A DNA stretch of 64,000 nt from Chitinophaga rhizophila (GTDB lineage: Bacteria; Bacteroidota; Bacteroidia; Chitinophagales; Chitinophagaceae): NCBI RefSeq assembly GCF_019492185.1, contig NZ_JAICCF010000002.1, forward strand, positions 310,001-374,000, written 5' to 3'. The translations under genes were made by a program, and so were the position numbers. Below are positions 17,014 to 26,403 of the stretch, in pieces (the stretch's first letter is position 1; every line of letters begins with the position of its first letter). Under the pieces are notes generated by a model. The model saw only the letters and a program-made list of their open reading frames with translations, was not told the DNA's origin and ran no database searches.

Positions 17014-17520
17014 CTATAATTTAATGTATAATCCTTTTAGATTATTTGCTCGGTACAAATCATAAATAGAATCTTTTCTTTCTAGACAAATAGCAGTCGA
17101 ATCATCATAAAAATAACAGTTAACTTGAGTTCTAAGAAGTGGATCGCCAAATTCATTCAGTTGTTCAAATCTTGAATGAAGTCTGAATCTGTATTCTCCT
17201 CCTATTAATATTTTTTCGTGTTTATTTTTAGCATTCGCTTTTACAGAGACAATCATATATTTCAGAGCAATACTCTTCGCGTAAACCAAATAGTAATTAT
17301 TAATCGAATCAATCTTATAAACTTTGTAAACCGGCTTTTCAACGTAGCGTGCTGTTTGAGGGATTGAATTTCCCTGAGAAAACATCAATATTAACGGCCA
17401 TATAGATAGAGGGGCTGTTCCCGTTGCGTTCCAATCCCGCGAGGCGTCCACTGCCTCTGCGAGATCTGCCTGTGACCAGCTTTTGCGCAGTTTTGCAATT
17501 TTATATCCTATGTTGAGCAT
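17014..17520 (-). CDS. chimeric protein: HTH fragment joined to a secreted-protein paralogue
   Basis: The first 29 residues (GYKIAKLRKSWSQADLAEAV DAS) are the start of an XRE helix-turn-helix. At about residue 30 the sequence changes to a hydrophobic stretch (PLSIWPLILMFSQGNS) that looks like the second half of a signal peptide, followed by a mature domain related to the secreted protein at 11002-11394 (KPVYKVYKIDSINNYYLVYA ... NNLKGLYIKL). No such architecture is known to me. I read it as an in-frame join of two gene pieces, so the product may not be functional or exported. Just upstream lies an Rhs fragment (17533-17745). Confidence 0.6.
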   Translation of the reverse strand: MLNIGYKIAKLRKSWSQADLAEAVDASRDWNATGTAPLSIWPLILMFSQGNSIPQTARYVEKPVYKVYKIDSINNYYLVYAKSIALKYMIVSVKANAKNKHEKILIGGEYRFRLHSRFEQLNEFGDPLLRTQVNCYFYDDSTAICLERKDSIYDLYRANNLKGLYIKL

Positions 17521-17532
17521 GTTATGACCGTT

Positions 17533-17745
17533 CTATAAACTTTCGATTTCTATCTGACGTGTTTTCTCTATCCTTATTCCACTTCCTTGATGATAAACAT
17601 TATATTTTCCGTAAACATTCAGTTCATAATCATACTCCGTGCGGCCACCATTTGGCCAGTCAATAGATGTTAACAGGTTAGCCTTGGATTGAGTGCCCGA
17701 ATATAGGGAGTTTGGCCACTTAAAAACTACGCAACTATTGAATAA
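17533..17745 (-). pseudogene. Rhs/YD-repeat protein fragment
   Basis: An open frame of 70 codons without a start. It contains KANLLTSIDWPNGGRTEYDY and ends HQGSGIRIEKTRQIEIESL, the pattern of Bacteroidota Rhs proteins (LTSITxPTGGxTxFxYE ... GxRIxKI). It ends 13 bases before the gene at 17520. Confidence 0.65.
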
Positions 17746-17755
17746 CTAAACATTA

Positions 17756-18085
17756 TTATTTTACGATTTGTCCATTACAGTACCATGAGCAAACGAAGCT
17801 GGTATCTTTTCTAAATATTCTGATATCTGCCGTCTCCAGTTCCTTTCTTAATGTATCTCCAACTTCTACCATATCATATAAATCACGAAACCCTACTTCA
17901 TCAAATAGTGCCTTCTTTCCTGTCAGATCAACCCCCTCAATAGTAATCTGCTTATAATCATGTATGTACTTCTCTCGCACAATAATTACAAATTGTCTTT
18001 TCTTAAACTCTTTAGCATAATATCGACAATCGTTACAGCTAAAGATTATAACAGATACTGCAAAAGTCAAAATAAATTTACTCAT
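17756..18085 (-). CDS. small lipoprotein, possible immunity protein
   Basis: About 109 residues from the ATG at 18085, chosen because it gives a signal peptide with lipobox (SKFILTFAVSVIIFSCNDC). A longer reading from 18136 would spoil the signal. The mature part has KRQFVIIVREKYIHDYKQIT, a predicted beta-rich domain, and two late Cys (VCSWYCNG). No family recognised. It starts two bases after the stop of a toxin-tail-like frame (18087), the same arrangement as other pairs in this region, so an immunity role is plausible. Confidence 0.7.
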   Translation of the reverse strand: MSKFILTFAVSVIIFSCNDCRYYAKEFKKRQFVIIVREKYIHDYKQITIEGVDLTGKKALFDEVGFRDLYDMVEVGDTLRKELETADIRIFRKDTSFVCSWYCNGQIVK

Positions 18086-18086
18086 A

Positions 18087-18330
18087 TCACTGAATTTGAA
18101 AATAGTGCATAAATGTATAACCATTTTCCTGACCATATCCGATTCCAGGTTTTGAAATTCCTAAACCTAAAGTATTATATCCGGTTGAATATTCAAGTCC
18201 TCCCGTTGCATTCTTAACTCCACTTTGAGCATCAGGGGGTAATTTGGTTATTACTTGTATACAATATCGCCGCTCGGTGATTGAAAAGAAGGGAATACTG
18301 ATCCAATGTCAGTAAACACGGTTAAACGAA
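18087..18330 (-). pseudogene. toxin C-terminal fragment, frameshifted
   Basis: The last 50 codons read KLPPDAQSGVKNATGGLEYS, TGYNTLGLGISKPGIGYGQE and NGYTFMHYFQIQ-stop. Further upstream a second frame reads TVFTDIGSVFPSFQSPSGDI VYK-stop, which would join with a one-base shift near 18255. No start codon or Rhs core is attached. It directly precedes the lipoprotein at 18085. Confidence 0.5.
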
Positions 18331-18542
18331 GTAAAATAGTAAAGACTTAAGTTATCGCAATTACAGAAATGTAATTGACCGTTTCATGTTCAACAACTAG
18401 CCGTCGAGGCAGTGCAGAAATTCGTATAAATTAGATAGGAAGCCCTTGAAAAAGAAAATACTGTCTACAAGCAGGCTAGAAAGCAGAAAATAATGTAACA
18501 CACTTTATAATACCTGATCAGTATGTAATGAGGTATACTAAA

Positions 18543-18573
18543 ATAGCAGGTAACCAATAATGTTACCTGCTAT
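18543..18573 (-). terminator. terminator-like hairpin
   Basis: Perfect 12-bp stem ATAGCAGGTAAC / GTTACCTGCTAT with a 7-base loop, 20 bases beyond the stop of the minus-strand gene at 18594. Confidence 0.65.
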
Positions 18574-18593
18574 CTGTTGACAGATGTATCTGA

Positions 18594-19130
18594 CTATTTC
18601 CACTCTTCTAACTGGAACACGGCACTATTATCATCATTACGTCGTAATGCTGTGTCGTATATAAGCACACACTTTTGTGCTGTAGTACGTTGCTGCATGT
18701 AACTACGCAACTCGTCAATGCTCAGTATATCCATTCCTGCTGAGTTGATCAGGAATAAGTTATACTGCTCATAATTATATTCAAAGTTAAATATCTGATT
18801 GCAGAGCACTCCGCGCAAATCTTTGACAATGACATCATGCGGAAGATTAAAAAACCGGAAATAGGCATCCAGCGCGTCCTTATCCTTCATTCTTTTCTCA
18901 AGCAGATAGTACACGCTTCTGGATCTCAACCATCTGATCACATTTGAATAGGGAACATGATACGCTTTTCCGACCATACTATGATTACTACGTTGTGTAT
19001 CCATTAAAGACGTTACCAGCACATCAATATTTGATTTCAGGAAATAGACTGTTCCTGTTTTCAGCTCAAATGGAGCGATCTTTTCCTGATAGATGAGTAG
19101 TTCGCGATTGAGTTTATATGTGTATGTCAT
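18594..19130 (-). CDS. hypothetical protein
   Basis: A 178-residue soluble protein that I do not recognise. It starts MTYTYKLNRELLIYQEKIAP and contains a helical centre (RWLRSRSVYYLLEKRMKDKD) and an acidic C-terminus. No signal peptide. It is followed by its own terminator. It stands among small secreted proteins and toxin debris on the same strand and may belong to the same class of accessory genes, possibly an immunity protein, but there is no motif to support that. Confidence 0.65.
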   Translation of the reverse strand: MTYTYKLNRELLIYQEKIAPFELKTGTVYFLKSNIDVLVTSLMDTQRSNHSMVGKAYHVPYSNVIRWLRSRSVYYLLEKRMKDKDALDAYFRFFNLPHDVIVKDLRGVLCNQIFNFEYNYEQYNLFLINSAGMDILSIDELRSYMQQRTTAQKCVLIYDTALRRNDDNSAVFQLEEWK

Positions 19131-19254
19131 CTGACTATACTGCTTGCAGTGTTTGACTTTTATACAAAAGGATCTATTACCAGTTTGATTTGATCTAAGA
19201 ATATCTATTTTCCAGGACTATCCATTTATTCCCGGAAAAATTGAAAAGCGCGAT

Positions 19255-20061
19255 CTAGTATGGATCATGTCCCTTGGGAATTGCTCCGTAAAACAGATCA
19301 AAAGGAGGGCGATTTTTGCGGTCTTTTAGATTCCGATAAGGGCGGGTGTCCTTATTAATATTGAATTGTTTCGCACTGTAGGAGCCAATAAAAGATCTGG
19401 AAATGTATAATGACTCTCCTATCCTAATCCTGAGCCTCATCGCATTTGCTAATTCCCCTTGATATTTGAGTACTAAAAGAATCACAAATTCACCTGGATG
19501 AACTTTTACACCGAAACTGCCATTACCGCAGAAATCAAATGCCATGGCCTCAATGGGGTGCCATTGCTTACTACCTGATGTGTCAATTGCTTCCTGAATG
19601 CCAAAGGCATACGAATCTTTTCCATAGAATACTTTTGTGGAAGATGTTTCATTCACTATATATACAGGAAAATAACAGTAGGTTTCCCCATATAAATGGT
19701 TTTTGCAATAGATGGAAGTTCTATAATCCGGAATAATCTGGAATCCGTCAGTATGTAAACTGTCGTTAATCTCAGGCTGACTTTGCTCATTTATGAAATC
19801 ATTTTCCGAGGTTGAATCTTGCCAGGGGCGATCATCATCCCAAAATAATGTATCCGTGAATTTATATTTACCCCTGAACTCGAAGAATACTTCATTCATA
19901 AAATCCATTTCCAAACAGGCAACAGGATGCTTAGTTTGCTTCTGTACAACTGCCGGGCAATGAAACTTTTCTTTAACATTCGTTGCCGGCTTAATATATG
20001 ACTTACAACTCAATAGTAGGAACAGAATGGGTATAGATGTCAATAGGTTCTGTTTTTTCAT
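19255..20061 (-). CDS. hypothetical lipoprotein
   Basis: A 268-residue protein with a clear lipoprotein signal (MKKQNLLTSIPILFLLLSCK). The mature part is rich in aromatic and charged residues and contains FFEFRGKYKFTDTLFWDDDR, VNETSSTKVFYGKDSYAFGI and HPIEAMAFDFCGNGSFG. The GVKVHPGEFVILLVLKYQGE segment looks like an immunoglobulin-like or C2-like beta sandwich. Family unknown. It is probably anchored facing the periplasm or surface. Single gene with its own promoter region. Confidence 0.7.
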   Translation of the reverse strand: MKKQNLLTSIPILFLLLSCKSYIKPATNVKEKFHCPAVVQKQTKHPVACLEMDFMNEVFFEFRGKYKFTDTLFWDDDRPWQDSTSENDFINEQSQPEINDSLHTDGFQIIPDYRTSIYCKNHLYGETYCYFPVYIVNETSSTKVFYGKDSYAFGIQEAIDTSGSKQWHPIEAMAFDFCGNGSFGVKVHPGEFVILLVLKYQGELANAMRLRIRIGESLYISRSFIGSYSAKQFNINKDTRPYRNLKDRKNRPPFDLFYGAIPKGHDPY

Positions 20062-20478
20062 CTATTTATCAGTTATCGCTTAAATATAGCTCATTTTGCA
20101 TATTAAGTATGTCATTAACAATTCCAACGCTGACCATATACTACGTGTAATAAGTTCAAGTATTTGAGCGGATTCGCTGTAATTTCATAATAATCAACAG
20201 CATTTGGTTCGGCAATCTACCGCTACTGGGCACTAAAGCGGAAAAGTCGGAGTATTTGAAGTGCCCGAAAAAAGTTAACACCTTTAGGGGGCATTTTTTT
20301 GGTGATTACCCCGAAATTTCCAGTTCTACTTACTACAGTTTTTAAGGGAGGACGTCAGTGGCACTCGCTGCCTTCTCATGCCTGATTATCTTCTAATATT
20401 AAATTGAGTGCATATTATGCTGCATAAACCCTTTCGTTAATAACGTATCTCTTATCAACATTTCACAAATGTACACTC
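20062..20478. other. intergenic region with repeat fragment
   Basis: No gene seen. It holds the third copy (partial) of the dispersed repeat at 20205-20233 (GGTTCGGCAATCTACCGCTA ... GGGCAC), followed by a GC-poor stretch with CTTTAGGGGGCATTTTTTT that may act as a terminator. Confidence 0.5.
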
Positions 20479-21591
20479 TTAATTTATTGCGTCTATCGAC
20501 CAATCATTATAATCACTCCAATATGATTTTCCAGGCTTTGCGCACTTCCTAATTCTTTTTGAAGGGCGGCTCCATACTTTTGTCACAGGATCGTACAATT
20601 GTTCATCCTTATTATCATAAATGATAATCCCCTTTTTGCTACAACTTATTAATAACCGAATTTTAAGAAGGTGTTTATCTGAGTCCTTTTCCAAGAGTAG
20701 GCATTTGGCTATACAAATATCATCTGATTCCTTGTTTTCTTGCATTTTTGAAACATAACCATATCTATACTTATATGTGAGAGTATCACCTACTTTATAG
20801 GCGTCAAATTCTTCATTTTTTCTTGCAATCGCCTCCATCTTCGACTTGCTCCAATAATCCAGATAATGTTGAATCTGATCCTCAAGTTTGATATCCCGAT
20901 TATTCAAGCGTCTGTGATAGCTATCCAGGATAATTCCGGACATATCATCAGGATGATATATTCCTTTGTCATTAAAATACTTAGAGAGTCTGGATCCTGC
21001 CCACAGCTGCCAATTATTTCTTATCCACATACCAAATCCATGATGTGCTCTAACAGAAAACTGATCTTCAGTTAGCTGTTTTACATTTGATCTAATACTA
21101 TCACTCCAGAATAAGTCTATCTGTCTAATGCAGTCTTCAAGGTTGACAGGAATATAAATCCCTCTCAAACTATCTGTTGTATACCTGACTTTGTCTTCCG
21201 CCTTGTTCTTTGCCTCGAGAATTTTCCAAGGCGTATAAATGGCGTTTTCGTTTAACTTTTCTCCAAGTAAATGTTCCTTAAAAGCAATTAGTATTATCGT
21301 TTCCTGATTTGCATTCACACCTTTACGTGAGAGATATTTTATAATTTTTGAATTCTCGTTATCATTGCTAGTCCAATTATAAATGGTTTTGTAGTTCCCT
21401 CCCCATGGATAACTAAGTTCCTTCAATCTTGGATTTGCCGTCTCCTTAATAATTGACTTTAAACTATCCGGACAATCTCTGTCTAAAAAGCGAATTGCTT
21501 GCTTCATGTTGCTCGGTACATTACTATGTTGAGCATAGCCCCTCATAGCAGCTAGCAATAAAAAAACATTAATCACTAAGAAATATTTCAT
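20479..21591 (-). CDS. DUF6794-like secreted protein
   Basis: About 370 residues from the ATG at 21591, chosen because it starts a good signal peptide (MKYFLVINVFLLLAAMRGYA). The middle contains VRAHHGFGMWIRNNWQLWAG, SRLSKYFNDKGIYHPDDMSG and IILDSYHRRLNN, which is the DUF6794 signature: a small domain common in Bacteroidota and often found near toxin loci. An N-terminal part of about 120 residues and a C-terminal beta-rich part are unassigned. Function unknown. An immunity-type role fits the neighbourhood. Confidence 0.7.
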   Translation of the reverse strand: MKYFLVINVFLLLAAMRGYAQHSNVPSNMKQAIRFLDRDCPDSLKSIIKETANPRLKELSYPWGGNYKTIYNWTSNDNENSKIIKYLSRKGVNANQETIILIAFKEHLLGEKLNENAIYTPWKILEAKNKAEDKVRYTTDSLRGIYIPVNLEDCIRQIDLFWSDSIRSNVKQLTEDQFSVRAHHGFGMWIRNNWQLWAGSRLSKYFNDKGIYHPDDMSGIILDSYHRRLNNRDIKLEDQIQHYLDYWSKSKMEAIARKNEEFDAYKVGDTLTYKYRYGYVSKMQENKESDDICIAKCLLLEKDSDKHLLKIRLLISCSKKGIIIYDNKDEQLYDPVTKVWSRPSKRIRKCAKPGKSYWSDYNDWSIDAIN

Positions 21592-21854
21592 ATTAATCGG
21601 TACATTAAATTTACCACTGTATAAATAATTTTCGGAAATGACTATCGCACAATAATACACAAAACTCATTTATCAGTTAATTGTATGTTAAACATCATCT
21701 GTAAACGTAGCATCCTTAAAACAGATATATTTTCATCATCAAATTGAATAAGAGTTACAATGGTGTAAAGGTGAGAGAATGAGAGATGAGGCAAAATGGA
21801 AGATTCAGACTTTCTGATGGATGTTTTTGCATCAACGTAACCCAAGTCGCATTG

Positions 21855-21886
21855 AAAAAAAGTAGCCACCTGAGGTCTCAGGTGGC
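21855..21886 (-). terminator. rho-independent terminator
   Basis: On the minus strand GCCACCTGA / TCAGGTGGC forms a 9-bp stem and is followed by TACTTTTTTTC. It terminates the SUKH gene at 22016. Confidence 0.8.
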
Positions 21887-22015
21887 CGTTGGGATCAAGT
21901 GATTATAAGATATCAATAGACTTTGACCTTTATGTTAGCGGTAATAAATTTAAAGAACAACGCATTTGCATAGCTAATCAAATATACATTTGTGAGCAAG
22001 ATGTCATATTACTTA

Positions 22016-22483
22016 CTAAACATATAGTATTGAAGCGTCCTGTAAATAAAATTGTATAAAATCTGAAAGTGAGTTACTAATCGGTTTAAATTGATCTTCA
22101 TCCGAGATTATTCCGATTTCATATGCATTTTTAACATTATCTATTCTTATGCCGTACCACCAGCTTTTGTGCATGTATTCAGCAAATATCAAAATATTTT
22201 TTTTATCTCGGTTCCCCCATCTTTTTTTAAATATTTTATTAAAAGGCTCAACTTCCTCCAGGGGATAAAACAAAAAACCATTTTTATCCATCCAATTAGG
22301 AAAATGCGAGGACATTCCATTCATTGTCAGATAATAGATTCGAAAATCATCTGGCAATTCAACTTTTGCATCCTTCTGAAAGGCATCAATCTCATAATCA
22401 AAATTTTGCACGATATCAATATTTTGATTCTTCCAATATTCAGTTAGCATTGCTAAGTTATTTGTTAATATATCTGATCCCAT
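22016..22483 (-). CDS. SMI1/KNR4 (SUKH) family immunity protein
   Basis: A 155-residue protein of the SUKH superfamily: FDYEIDAFQKDAKVELPDDF followed by YYLTMNGMSSHFPNW and FLFYPLEEVEPFNK is the typical SUKH opening, and ILIFAEYMHKSWWYGIRID is the central strand pair. SUKH proteins are the commonest immunity proteins of contact-dependent and Rhs-type polymorphic toxins. Its start overlaps by 26 bases the end of an Rhs C-terminal fragment (22458-22769), exactly where the cognate immunity gene of that toxin should be. Confidence 0.88.
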   Translation of the reverse strand: MGSDILTNNLAMLTEYWKNQNIDIVQNFDYEIDAFQKDAKVELPDDFRIYYLTMNGMSSHFPNWMDKNGFLFYPLEEVEPFNKIFKKRWGNRDKKNILIFAEYMHKSWWYGIRIDNVKNAYEIGIISDEDQFKPISNSLSDFIQFYLQDASILYV

Positions 22484-22769
22484 AATGATAGTATTTTTCC
22501 ATTAATTCCTTTCTATAAGGAAGCTGAGCATTTTTTAACTTATCTCCTCCTTGTTCTATTGCCTTCGTATATAACCCCAATTGCTCCGTAACCCATTCTA
22601 CTGTCAATCCCATCTTGAACAATTCACTATAGAGAAAAATAATATTGGGAATGCTAGAAGTAATTGATGATATCCTCTTATTCAAATCTGCGATCATATT
22701 CACATTAGCATCATAAGCGTAGTCTTTCACGGAAGTGTTGCCGTCTCTGATGGTAAAACATAGTTGCAT
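22458..22769 (-). pseudogene. orphan Rhs C-terminal fragment (toxin tip)
   Basis: A 103-codon frame. Residues 8-36 (DGNTSVKDYAYDANVNMIAD LNKRISSI) match the DYxYDxNGNMxxDxNK repeat of Bacteroidota Rhs proteins, here with N in place of the second G. The rest (LFKMGLTVEWVTEQLGLYTK ... YRKELMEKYYHYGIRYINK) is a variable tail. The gene has lost its large N-terminal body. It overlaps the SUKH gene. It may still be expressed, since an ATG is present. Confidence 0.75.
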
Positions 22770-23185
22770 CTTTTATGGATTATCAAATTATTTGCTCATG
22801 AACACCGTTGCATAGTTTGCAGGTCCACGGAAAGTAATGTGGCAAAATCGTGCCCGCACGAACGGATATAAATGCCATGCTCATTAACGGAAGTCTTTAG
22901 AAGATAAGAACTTGATCCATCAAAGTGATAGCAGATATCCTTCATTTAGCTTTGTATCCGACATAAATGTTTTTATTAAAATAAAAGTAGACAAATAACT
23001 ACGATTTTTTTCGACAAATGTCATCATTATAATGTAACTGGATAATGAAATTTGCCCTGTCTGGTGATATCTGAAATTATCAACTGCCGTTGCCACTACA
23101 TTAACTATATGGAATTTTACAACGAAAAAACTGTATCCGTTAATACTACACGGATACGATATTTATAATCTCTCAAAATAATGCA
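22770..23185. other. intergenic region between divergent genes
   Basis: About 415 bases with no convincing gene. The minus-strand part next to 22770 has short open stretches typical of gene debris. The last 150 bases are AT-rich and should hold the promoter of the sialidase-like gene. Confidence 0.4.
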
Positions 23186-24973
23186 ATGAACGTAACAACC
23201 AAGCAAATCATGACCTGTATACTGCTTACAGCAGTGTATTCCACGTTATGGGCCTGCAAAAAGAACACAAATCCTGAAAACGAAATCACTCCTGAAAGAC
23301 TTATGGCCCAGGAATTACAGATCACTCCAATTCAGGAACTCAACCAGGGTATAACAACTATTAACTCCCATGCTGCATCCACCGCCCGGTCATCCTTAAA
23401 AATGAATTACAGGAGCTATGTCAGCCTGGGACAATCATCTCTTGGCGCCACTACTCCGAACTATCCACGCGTAAAAAAATTAGCGAATGGAAGCTACATT
23501 CTGTTCTTCCATAACAATCAGATCGGCGCTAGTGTCCGATACTCAACCAGTCCAGACGCCAAGACATGGACACCCCGAAACGAGATTTTCAAGTCCTATC
23601 CCATTACTGACCAGGACGGAATGGCAAATGAGCGCCGCTTCTCAAACGGGGATGCCCTGGTGCTCTCAAACGGTCATATACTGGCAGTAGCCTCCTACCG
23701 GGCTAATGCAGGATTTTTGAAAAAGCCACTCGATGCCGGCATTGCCTTAAGGAGAAGTACCGACAATGGCGTTACCTGGAGTGATCCGATAGCGATCTAT
23801 CAGGGCATCAATTGGGAGCCCTACCTGTTGCAGCTACCTTCCGGAGAAATCCACTGCTATTTTACCGACAGCGACCGGACGGGCACCGTTGGAACAGATA
23901 CCGGCACGGGAATGGTCGTTTCCAATGATAACGGCAGTACCTGGACGCCGGCATTCGGTTCCGATCCGTACTATGTGTTGCGTACACGGTATGAGAAAAA
24001 CGGTACTACATTCTTCAATAATCAGATGCCATCTGTGATAAAACTGAACAACCGCAACGAACTGGCTGCGGCTATTGAAGCAAACACCGGTATCGACTAC
24101 TATATTTCGTTTGCATACTCTGGTACGGACGGCGCATGGACACATCTTACCGTGAACCAGGAAGGACCGGAGGACCGAAACGACAAGGCTTTTCTGGGAA
24201 GCGCTCCATATATCAGGCAGTTCCCTTCAGGAGAAACTGTTCTTTCGTACAACCGCGCTTCCGGCTTTCATATGAAAATGGGCGACACATCTGCGCGTCA
24301 CTTCGGCGATAACTATACACCGCTAACAGGAGGATTCTGGGGTTCTTTGGAACTTGAAAACAGTCACCAGGTTATCGGCGTCTTTCCTAATCCTTCCAGC
24401 GGCGTAATTAAGCTTGCGAAGTTTGTACTGAATCATCGTGTCAATGCAACCGTCAGGACGGTGCAAGTAGATGGAAACAGTTCGGAATGGACGAATACAG
24501 ATGAAGCGCTCTTTGTAGGTGAAAAATCCCAGGCCCAGGCAACACTCCGCGTAGCCGTGAACAGAGACAGTATATATTTCCTGATTGAAGTGCTTGATGA
24601 TAACATAGCTGCTGAAGACTTTGCCACGTTGCTGATCAGCCCTGTTACCACTAACGATCAGCTGACGAATGGCGCCAGAAGGTTCATGGTCTCACACAAC
24701 GGGCTAAGATCCACAAATGGATATAATGCAGGCTGGGTAGCTGGAAATCCCCAATCAAACGTGAGGGCATCTTTCCAGGGAACTATTTCCCAAAGTAACG
24801 ACACAGATCGGGGATATACAGTGGAGATTGCTATTCCACGTTCGAAGCTAGTTATCCAGGCAGGAAAAGTATTGGTCAATTTTTCCATCACAGATAATGC
24901 AGGTGGTGAAGATGCTATTTTTAATACCAGTTCAACCAGTACGGCGAAATGGATAGAAGTCTCAGGGTTGTAA
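23186..24973 (+). CDS. sialidase-like BNR-repeat lipoprotein with C-terminal CBM9-like domain
   Basis: A 595-residue lipoprotein (signal MNVTTKQIMTCILLTAVYST then LWAC). Residues about 75-420 form a six-bladed BNR/sialidase-type propeller with Asp-boxes STDNGVTWSDP and SNDNGSTWTPA and a degenerate one (SPDAKTWTP). Residues about 440-595 (TVQVDGNSSEWTNTDEALFV ... LRVAVNRDSIYFLIEVLDDN) resemble a CBM9-type sugar-binding domain. Likely an outer-membrane-attached glycan-binding or exo-hydrolase enzyme. The catalytic Tyr/Glu pair cannot be placed by eye, so sialic acid as substrate is uncertain. A decayed piece of its last 35 codons is duplicated at 33274. Confidence 0.8.
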   Translation: MNVTTKQIMTCILLTAVYSTLWACKKNTNPENEITPERLMAQELQITPIQELNQGITTINSHAASTARSSLKMNYRSYVSLGQSSLGATTPNYPRVKKLANGSYILFFHNNQIGASVRYSTSPDAKTWTPRNEIFKSYPITDQDGMANERRFSNGDALVLSNGHILAVASYRANAGFLKKPLDAGIALRRSTDNGVTWSDPIAIYQGINWEPYLLQLPSGEIHCYFTDSDRTGTVGTDTGTGMVVSNDNGSTWTPAFGSDPYYVLRTRYEKNGTTFFNNQMPSVIKLNNRNELAAAIEANTGIDYYISFAYSGTDGAWTHLTVNQEGPEDRNDKAFLGSAPYIRQFPSGETVLSYNRASGFHMKMGDTSARHFGDNYTPLTGGFWGSLELENSHQVIGVFPNPSSGVIKLAKFVLNHRVNATVRTVQVDGNSSEWTNTDEALFVGEKSQAQATLRVAVNRDSIYFLIEVLDDNIAAEDFATLLISPVTTNDQLTNGARRFMVSHNGLRSTNGYNAGWVAGNPQSNVRASFQGTISQSNDTDRGYTVEIAIPRSKLVIQAGKVLVNFSITDNAGGEDAIFNTSSTSTAKWIEVSGL

Positions 24974-26075
24974 ATCATACAAACCACCAATAATTGACTT
25001 TAGCCTAACATTACTTAACTTCACTAAGCGCTGATTCATTAAGTATCAATTTAAGCAGCAACATACTTTTCTTATCTCATAAAAAATTTTAACCTGGAAA
25101 AATTAAATTCATGAGTAGTAATAACTGGCCGGTAATCGGGTATGACGATTGGAAAGATACATTGAACACGGTTCACCTGTGGACACAGATGGTAGGCAAA
25201 ATACGTTTGCGAAAAATGCCCTGGTTAAATCATTCATGGCACGTAACATTGTATGTAACGCCGTCAGGATTAAGCACAGGAAGTGTACCCTATCAGCATG
25301 GTATTTTTCAGATAAACTTCGACTTTGTGCAACATCAACTGATTATCACCACCAGCACAGGTAAGAAGGAAACACAGGCACTTCAGCCGGGAACAGTTGC
25401 CAGTTTTTACAAATCGTTATTTGAGAAATTAGCTGCTATGGAAATTGATGTAAATATTACAACCACTCCCTGTGAATTAAGTGATCCTATCAAATTTGAG
25501 GAGGATGAAATTCACAAATCATATGACGAGCAAAGTATGCAACGTTACTGGCACGCCATGATTAAAGTGCATAATGTGTTTACGCGATTCAGCTCCCGCT
25601 TTACAGGTAAATCCAGTCCTGTACATTTCTTTTGGGGAGCTTTTGATATGGCAGTAACCAGGTTCTCCGGAAAAGATGCGCCACAACATCAGGGTGTAGC
25701 GCCTAATATGCCGGCAGTAGTGATGCAGGAAGCTTATTCCAAAGAAGTAAGTTCATGTGGATTCTGGCCCGGAAACGAACAATATCCTCACGCTGCATTT
25801 TATGCTTATTGCTATCCTGGCAATCCGGCATACGGTGAATCTAAAGTAAACCCTGAAAGCGCCTTCTTTAGTCCCGAGATGGGAGAATTTCTGTTACCTT
25901 ATGAAGCAGTGCAGCAGTCAGACAATCCGGAAGAGGTTTTATTGTCATTCCTGCAATCCACCTATGAAGCTGCTGCCAATACCGGCAACTGGGACCGGAA
26001 AACATTGGAATGTAACTTATCGGAGTTTGAGTTAGCGTATGGATGCCATCGGAAAGATTAGATTAACAAATAACC
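24880..26075 (+). repeat. duplicated segment, unit 1 (source copy)
   Basis: From about 24880 (tail of the sialidase-like gene) through the DUF5996 gene the sequence matches 33274-34478 in the same orientation, including the 137-base intergenic spacer, almost base for base. Homology stops just after the DUF5996 stop codon. Confidence 0.9.
25111..26061 (+). CDS. DUF5996 family protein, copy 1
   Basis: A 316-residue cytoplasmic protein of the DUF5996 family, function unknown. Landmarks: MVGKIRLRKMPWLNHSWHVT, GIFQINFDFVQHQLII, PVHFFWGAFDMAVTRFSGKD and GFWPGNEQYPHAAFYAYCYP. It follows the sialidase-like gene by 137 bases and has its own strong terminator at 26085. It is 95% identical to the copy at 33516-34466 (15 differences in 316 residues by my count), so the duplication is recent. 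Confidence 0.92.
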   Translation: MSSNNWPVIGYDDWKDTLNTVHLWTQMVGKIRLRKMPWLNHSWHVTLYVTPSGLSTGSVPYQHGIFQINFDFVQHQLIITTSTGKKETQALQPGTVASFYKSLFEKLAAMEIDVNITTTPCELSDPIKFEEDEIHKSYDEQSMQRYWHAMIKVHNVFTRFSSRFTGKSSPVHFFWGAFDMAVTRFSGKDAPQHQGVAPNMPAVVMQEAYSKEVSSCGFWPGNEQYPHAAFYAYCYPGNPAYGESKVNPESAFFSPEMGEFLLPYEAVQQSDNPEEVLLSFLQSTYEAAANTGNWDRKTLECNLSEFELAYGCHRKD

Positions 26076-26084
26076 AGGCAAATG

Positions 26085-26122
26085 AAAAGGGGTGTCTCAA
26101 AAGTTTTGAGACGCCCCTTTTC
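26085..26122 (+). terminator. rho-independent terminator
   Basis: GGGGTGTCTCAAAA / TTTTGAGACGCCCC stem followed by TTTTCAATTTT, directly after the DUF5996 gene. It is absent after the second copy. Confidence 0.85.
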
Positions 26123-26403
26123 AATTTTATACTGCTATACTAACAAATACAGAATATTATGCATTTGAAGGATATTTTTAGCATCACGGCCAAATCGGAC
26201 TGAGGCTTAGGAAGTGTAGTTATAATGTTATGATCAGCTTACCTGACCTTAACTGTGCCTGCTGAATTTTGTATTTAATCTTGCGAAAACCATTCTTTGT
26301 ATACCTTGGCCGTAAACTATTTACATGCTGTTTAAGTAAATAGCTTTATGTTGACTTCGGTAATTTAATCCGATGTTAATCTCTATTAATACTGCGGTAA
26401 ACG

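Noticed and set aside
21666..21869. 67-residue minus-strand frame
   Set aside because: Its first codons lie inside the terminator of the SUKH gene (21855-21886), and the sequence has no family likeness.
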